From positions 620,001 to 684,000 of the forward strand of contig NZ_FQXC01000001.1 of assembly GCF_900129875.1 (NCBI RefSeq): 64,000 nt of DNA, given 5' to 3'. Positions 60,109-64,000 of the stretch are shown piece after piece. Position 1 is the stretch's first letter. Each line of letters starts with the position of its first letter. Both the position numbers and the translations under genes were made by a program. The DNA is from Marivita hallyeonensis (GTDB lineage: Bacteria > Pseudomonadota > Alphaproteobacteria > Rhodobacterales > Rhodobacteraceae). Below the pieces are notes generated by a model that searched no databases, was not told the origin of the DNA, and saw only the letters and a program-made list of their open reading frames with translations.

Positions 60109-60132
60109 CCTGCGCCGGACATCCGGCGCAGG
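60109..60132 (+). promoter_or_regulatory. Stem-loop between soxZ and soxA
   Basis: CCTGCGCCGG-ACAT-CCGGCGCAGG: a perfect 10-bp stem with a 4-base loop, eight bases after the soxZ stop. No T-run follows, so it is more likely an mRNA stabiliser or partial attenuator that favours soxXYZ over soxA, than a full terminator. Confidence 0.6.
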
Positions 60133-60188
60133 ACTGCCAAAACCCGCTGCGCAACACCGCAGTGAGGAGCCTTAAGGGAGGGACAGGT

Positions 60189-61040
60189 ATGAAATTAAAA
60201 GCAATGACGGCGCTCTGCGCGACGCTTGCTATGGCAGCACCGGTGGTGATTGCCGGTGGTGCGGATGATGACACGATGGTCATCAATGGTGAGATCGAAA
60301 TGGTCACCAAGACGGCAGCACCCGAGCACATGGACAATGTGAGTGAGATCATGTCCGGCTGGCATTTCCGCTCGGACGAGACGCAAGCGCTTCAGCTTGA
60401 CGACTTCGACAACCCCGGCATGATTTTCGTCGATCAGGCGATTGATGCGTGGAACACTGTCGAGGGGTCGGCTGAAAAGGCGTGTGCCTCGTGCCACGAG
60501 GGGCCAGAGTCGATGGAAGGCGTTCGCGCAGTCTATCCGAAGTGGAACGAAAGCGCCGGGGAAGTCCGGACGCTGGCGATGCAGATCAACGATTGCCGCA
60601 CCAACCAGATGGGCGCAGAGCCGTACAAGTACGACAGTGTCCCGATGGCATCGATGGAAGCCCTGATCTCGGTGCAGTCCCGCGGCATGCCGGTGAACGT
60701 TGCGATCGACGGCCCGGTGGCCGAAACGTGGGAGCAGGGCAAAGAGCTCTACTACACCCGGACCGGTCAACTCGAACTGTCTTGCGCAAGCTGCCACGAG
60801 GAAAACTACGGCAACTACATTCGCGCAGACCATCTCAGCCAGGGCCAGATCAACGGTTTCCCGGTGTACCGTCTGAAAAACGCGAAGCTGAACACAGCGC
60901 ATGGCCGCTTCAAAGGCTGCGTCCGTGACACGCGCGCCGAAACCTACAGCCCGGGGTCTCCCGAGTTTGTCGCGCTGGAACTTTACGTCGCTTCACGCGG
61001 GAATGGCCTGTCGGTCGAAGCACCGTCGGTTCGTAACTAA
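60189..61040 (+). CDS. soxA: SoxA, dihaem cytochrome c subunit
   Basis: Catalytic subunit of SoxAX, 283 aa. Signal MKLKAMTALCATLAMAAPVV (cleavage near VIA-GG). Haem sites CASCH near residues 99 and 199, and the active-site Cys in RFKGCVRDTRAE near 243 that carries persulfide. GGGAGGGAC lies upstream of 60189. The transcript ends at a strong terminator. Confidence 0.96.
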   Translation: MKLKAMTALCATLAMAAPVVIAGGADDDTMVINGEIEMVTKTAAPEHMDNVSEIMSGWHFRSDETQALQLDDFDNPGMIFVDQAIDAWNTVEGSAEKACASCHEGPESMEGVRAVYPKWNESAGEVRTLAMQINDCRTNQMGAEPYKYDSVPMASMEALISVQSRGMPVNVAIDGPVAETWEQGKELYYTRTGQLELSCASCHEENYGNYIRADHLSQGQINGFPVYRLKNAKLNTAHGRFKGCVRDTRAETYSPGSPEFVALELYVASRGNGLSVEAPSVRN

Positions 61041-61049
61041 ACACTTCGA

Positions 61050-61080
61050 CCCCGCGCTCGGACAGGGCGCGGGGTTTTTT
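61050..61080 (+). terminator. Rho-independent terminator after soxA
   Basis: CCCCGCGC-N9-GCGCGGGG followed by six T, nine bases after the soxA stop. Strong intrinsic terminator, implying that soxB has its own promoter. Confidence 0.88.
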
Positions 61081-61094
61081 GACCAAAACCCATT

Positions 61095-61112
61095 CACACA
61101 TGCGAATGTGTG
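61095..61112. promoter_or_regulatory. Candidate third SoxR operator before soxB
   Basis: CACACAT-GCGA-ATGTGTG is a perfect 7-4-7 inverted repeat 25 bp before soxB. On the minus strand it overlaps the heptamer TGTGAAT (plus ATTCACA at 61092-61098) shared with the soxV and soxX sites. With the terminator just upstream it suggests separate, SoxR-controlled transcription of soxBC. Confidence 0.5.
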
Positions 61113-61137
61113 GTGAAAACCGAAAAAGGCTCACTCC

Positions 61138-62835
61138 ATGATTTCACGACGCGATTTCCTTCAGGTGTCCATGGCCGCCTCCGCGCTTGTGGGGGCCTCG
61201 GGCTTTGGCAACTGGTCGCGGCTCGCGGCGCAGCAGGCTTTGACGCAGGATCAGCTTTTGCAGTTCGACACGTTTGGCAACGTGTCCCTGATCCACGTGA
61301 CGGACATCCACGCGCAGCTGAAGCCGATCTACTTCCGGGAACCGTCGGTGAATATCGGGGTGGGCGAGAACCGCGGGGCGGTTCCGCATGTGACCGGCGC
61401 CGATTTCCGCAGGCTCTACGGGATCGACGACGGTAGTCCTTCACACTACGCGCTGAGTTCTGGGGATTTCACCTCCCTTGCCCAGGCTTATGGGCGCGTG
61501 GGTGGGCTGGATCGCGTGGCCACCGTGGTCAACGCGATCCGCGCCGACCGTCCCGATGCGCTGCTTCTCGACGGCGGCGACACCTGGCACGGCTCCTACA
61601 CCTGTTTCCACACCGAGGGGCAGGATATGGTCAACGTCATGAATGGCCTGCGCCCTGACGCCATGACGTTCCACTGGGAATTCACTCTCGGGTCGGATCG
61701 CGTGGCCGAACTTGTCGAGGGACTGCCTTATGCTGCGCTGGGCCAGAATATCTTCGATGCCGAATGGGACGAACCGGCCGAGCTTTTCCCGCCTTACGAA
61801 TTCTTCGAACGGGGCGGCGTGAAGATCGCCGTGATCGGTCAGGCCTTCCCCTACATGCCCATCGCCAACCCGCGCTGGATGTTCCCGGAATACTCCTTCG
61901 GCATCCGTGACGAGAACATGCAAGCCATGGTCGACGAGGTGCGCGGACAGGGCGCCGAACTTGTCGTCGTCCTGAGCCACAACGGCTTCGACGTGGACAA
62001 GAAGATGGCAAGCATCGTTACCGGCATCGACGTGATCCTGTCCGGTCACACCCACGACGCGCTGCCGGAACCGGTGTTGATCGGCGAGACAATCATCGTT
62101 GCCTCCGGATCGAACGGCAAATTCGTCAGCCGCGTCGATCTGGACGTGCAGAACGGACGCATGATGGGCTTCCGGCACAAGCTCATCCCGATCTTCTCTG
62201 ACGTGATCGAACCGGATGCGGAAATGGCGGCGCTGATCGACGAACAACGCGCGCCGTTCAAGGATCAGCTTGAAGAGGTGATCGGTCAGACCGAAAGCCT
62301 TCTCTATCGACGCGGCAACTTCAACGGGTCGTGGGACGACCTGATCTGCGACGCGCTCATCAGCGAACGGGATGCCGATATCGCCCTGTCGCCCGGCGTG
62401 CGCTGGGGGCCGAGTTTGATCCCCGGTCAGGATATCACCCGCGAAGATATCTGGAACGTCACCTCAATGACCTACGGAGAGGCGTATCGCACTGAGATGA
62501 CGGGCGAATTCCTCAAGGTCGTGCTGGAAGACGTGGCTGACAACATCTTCAATCCCGACCCCTATTACCAGCAGGGCGGGGACATGGTGCGCACCGGTGG
62601 CCTTGGTTACCGGATCGACGTGAACAAGCCGCAGGGCGACCGCATCAGCGACATGACCCTGCTGCGCACGGGCGAGGCCATCGATCCGGCGAAGAATTAC
62701 GTCGTCGCGGGCTGGGCGTCCGTGAATGAAGGCACCGAAGGACCGCAGATTTGGGACGTGGTCGAGAACCATATCAAAAAGCTCGGCACCGTCACCGTGA
62801 ACGAAAACGACAGCGTCACCGTTGTGGGCGCCTGA
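61138..62835 (+). CDS. soxB: SoxB, thiosulfohydrolase
   Basis: Dimanganese hydrolase releasing sulfate from SoxY-bound sulfonate, 565 aa. Tat signal in MISRRDFLQVSMAASALVGA. Metal motifs VTDIHAQLKP, DGGDTWHGS, LSHNGFDVD and SGHTHDALPE mark the 5'-nucleotidase superfamily; PSVNIGVGENRG is typical of SoxB. Homologous to the nucleotidase at 31781-33361. Confidence 0.96.
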   Translation: MISRRDFLQVSMAASALVGASGFGNWSRLAAQQALTQDQLLQFDTFGNVSLIHVTDIHAQLKPIYFREPSVNIGVGENRGAVPHVTGADFRRLYGIDDGSPSHYALSSGDFTSLAQAYGRVGGLDRVATVVNAIRADRPDALLLDGGDTWHGSYTCFHTEGQDMVNVMNGLRPDAMTFHWEFTLGSDRVAELVEGLPYAALGQNIFDAEWDEPAELFPPYEFFERGGVKIAVIGQAFPYMPIANPRWMFPEYSFGIRDENMQAMVDEVRGQGAELVVVLSHNGFDVDKKMASIVTGIDVILSGHTHDALPEPVLIGETIIVASGSNGKFVSRVDLDVQNGRMMGFRHKLIPIFSDVIEPDAEMAALIDEQRAPFKDQLEEVIGQTESLLYRRGNFNGSWDDLICDALISERDADIALSPGVRWGPSLIPGQDITREDIWNVTSMTYGEAYRTEMTGEFLKVVLEDVADNIFNPDPYYQQGGDMVRTGGLGYRIDVNKPQGDRISDMTLLRTGEAIDPAKNYVVAGWASVNEGTEGPQIWDVVENHIKKLGTVTVNENDSVTVVGA

Positions 62836-62853
62836 ACAAACGGAGTGTGAGAC

Positions 62854-64000
62854 ATGTCTGACATCCTCAAACCCTCGCGCCGCGCGTTTCTGCGTGGCTC
62901 AGCTGCGGCAGCGGCAGGACTGACGGCGGGCGCAGCCGCACGTGCTGGAACACCTGATCCGCTCATCACCGAGATACAGCCTTGGGCGCAAGTCTTCGGC
63001 GATGGTGTTGATGCCACGCCCTATGGTCTGCCCATCGAGTACGAAAGCGACGTGATCCGGCGCAACGTGGAATGGCTCACCGCTGACACCACAAGCTCGA
63101 TCAACTTCACGCCGATCCACGCGCTCGACGGAACGATCACGCCGCAGGGCTGTGCGTTCGAACGGCACCACTCGGGCGCGATCGAGCTGCGCAAGCAGGA
63201 CTACCGCCTGATGGTCAATGGTCTTGTCGATACGCCGCTGGTGTTCACCTATGACGACCTCGAACGCTTCCCGCGCGAGAACCATGTGTATTTCTGCGAA
63301 TGCGCCGCGAACACCGGCATGGAATGGGCGGGGGCGCAGCTCAATGGTGCCCAATTCACGCACGGGATGATCCACAATATGGAATACACCGGCGTCTCGC
63401 TGCGCACGATCCTGAACGAAGCGGGTCTTGGGGCTGCTGGCGATCTGGCAGACAAATGGGTCTATGTCGAAGGCGCGGATGCGTCCTCGAACGGGCGGTC
63501 GATCCCGATGGAAAAAGCGCTCGACGATGTGCTTGTTGCCTTCAAGGCAAATGGTGAAGCGCTGCGTAAAGAACACGGCTACCCGGTGCGCCTTGTCGTT
63601 CCGGGCTGGGAAGGCAACCTCTGGGTCAAATGGCTGCGCCGCATCGAAGTGATGGACGGTCCCGTCGAAAGCCGGGAAGAGACGTCGAAATACACCGATA
63701 CGCTGGAAGATGGCACCAGCCGCAAATGGACATGGGTGATGGACGCGAAATCCGTCATCACCTCGCCCAGCCCGCAAGCACCGATCACACACGGCCACGG
63801 CTCGCTGGTGATCACCGGACTTGCATGGTCGGGCCACGGTGCGATCACGCGCGTGGATGTGTCCAAGGATGGCGGTGTCACGTGGGAGACCGCACGCCTA
63901 GCCAAGCCGGGCGAGAAAATGGCGCTGACGCGCTTCTACCTCGATACCGAGTGGAACGGCGAAGAGATGCTGCTGCAGGCCCGCGCGATGGACGAGACCG
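62854..64000 (+). CDS. soxC: SoxC, molybdenum sulfane dehydrogenase subunit (partial)
   Basis: Sulfite oxidase-family Mo protein; the first 382 codons are visible and the frame remains open at the right edge. Start MSDILKPSRRAFLRGSAAAA is a Tat signal. The Mo-ligating Cys is in VYFCECAANTGMEW; IHALDGTITPQG, VPGWEGNLWVKWLRRIEV and the dimerisation region ITGLAWSGHGAITRVDVSKD follow. With SoxD (expected just outside) it removes six electrons from the sulfane sulfur, giving complete oxidation to sulfate without sulfur globules. Confidence 0.95.
   Translation, partial: MSDILKPSRRAFLRGSAAAAAGLTAGAAARAGTPDPLITEIQPWAQVFGDGVDATPYGLPIEYESDVIRRNVEWLTADTTSSINFTPIHALDGTITPQGCAFERHHSGAIELRKQDYRLMVNGLVDTPLVFTYDDLERFPRENHVYFCECAANTGMEWAGAQLNGAQFTHGMIHNMEYTGVSLRTILNEAGLGAAGDLADKWVYVEGADASSNGRSIPMEKALDDVLVAFKANGEALRKEHGYPVRLVVPGWEGNLWVKWLRRIEVMDGPVESREETSKYTDTLEDGTSRKWTWVMDAKSVITSPSPQAPITHGHGSLVITGLAWSGHGAITRVDVSKDGGVTWETARLAKPGEKMALTRFYLDTEWNGEEMLLQARAMDET

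Overview
The window is about 63% GC, densely packed and typical of a marine alphaproteobacterium of the order Rhodobacterales (Roseobacter/Paracoccus-like). The grounds are gene content and order: xdhABC beside a nucleoside ABC transporter, hisS-hisZ-hisG, a B12-dependent ribonucleotide reductase, ybgC-tolQRAB-pal-cpoB-tilS-ftsH, fhs and folD, a Hint-domain protein, and a sox thiosulfate-oxidation cluster laid out as in Paracoccus. No rRNA, tRNA, CRISPR array, insertion sequence or prophage was recognised.

Layout. 1-6926 (minus): xanthine dehydrogenase xdhA-xdhB-xdhC, overlapping a purine/nucleoside ABC transporter ATPase and a permease that runs off the left edge. 7095-10053 (minus): three tandem SRPBCC (AHSA1-type) proteins coupled by ATGA overlaps to an ArsR repressor, then a membrane protein and a membrane-anchored hypothetical. 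10219-13773: dnaE. 13865-16365: a lipoprotein, a DUF1801-like protein, slyX, and a divergent pair of a Cys-rich ArsR regulator and a DUF6428-like protein. 16442-19685: hisS-hisZ-hisG. 19713-23270 (minus): UbiB-like kinase, SDR, GST (YghU type), DUF1489. 23475-26259: nrdJ and a DUF1993 protein. 26275-28280 (minus): K+ channel pair ktrB-ktrA. 28780-30085: ihfB, lapA-like, trpF. 30102-31653 (minus): pyrD, a 57-codon overlapping frame, a DUF952 protein. 31781-36136: secreted 5'-nucleotidase, flavodoxin, SRAP protein, FAD-linked oxidase. 36137-36855 is a low-GC stretch without a convincing gene. 36856-46489: envelope operon ybgC-tolQRAB-pal-cpoB, then tilS and ftsH. 46646-50338: MOSC protein, fhs, chorismate mutase, folD. 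50394-53512 (minus): agmatinase-like, thioesterase, PdeM-like phosphoesterase, 2-hydroxyacid dehydrogenase. 53630-55231: SH3 protein and Hint protein. 55375-64000: sox cluster soxT-soxR-soxS (minus) and soxV-W-X-Y-Z-A-B-C (plus), soxC cut by the right edge.

The sox genes encode periplasmic oxidation of thiosulfate to sulfate on the SoxYZ carrier. SoxV/SoxW/SoxS supply reductant, SoxT is a candidate sulfur importer and SoxR the repressor. Inverted repeats containing the heptamer TGTGAAT lie before soxV, soxX and soxB and are the best candidate SoxR operators. Other notable signals: paired ArsR operators 51 bp apart at the SRPBCC operon, a GC-rich intergenic-type repeat read in frame inside xdhB, a perfect DnaA box before nrdJ, a 24-bp perfect palindrome between tolB and pal, and the 57-codon frame joined by ATGA to both neighbours. 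I saw no clearly unprecedented multi-gene system; the new material is mostly regulatory and small-scale.
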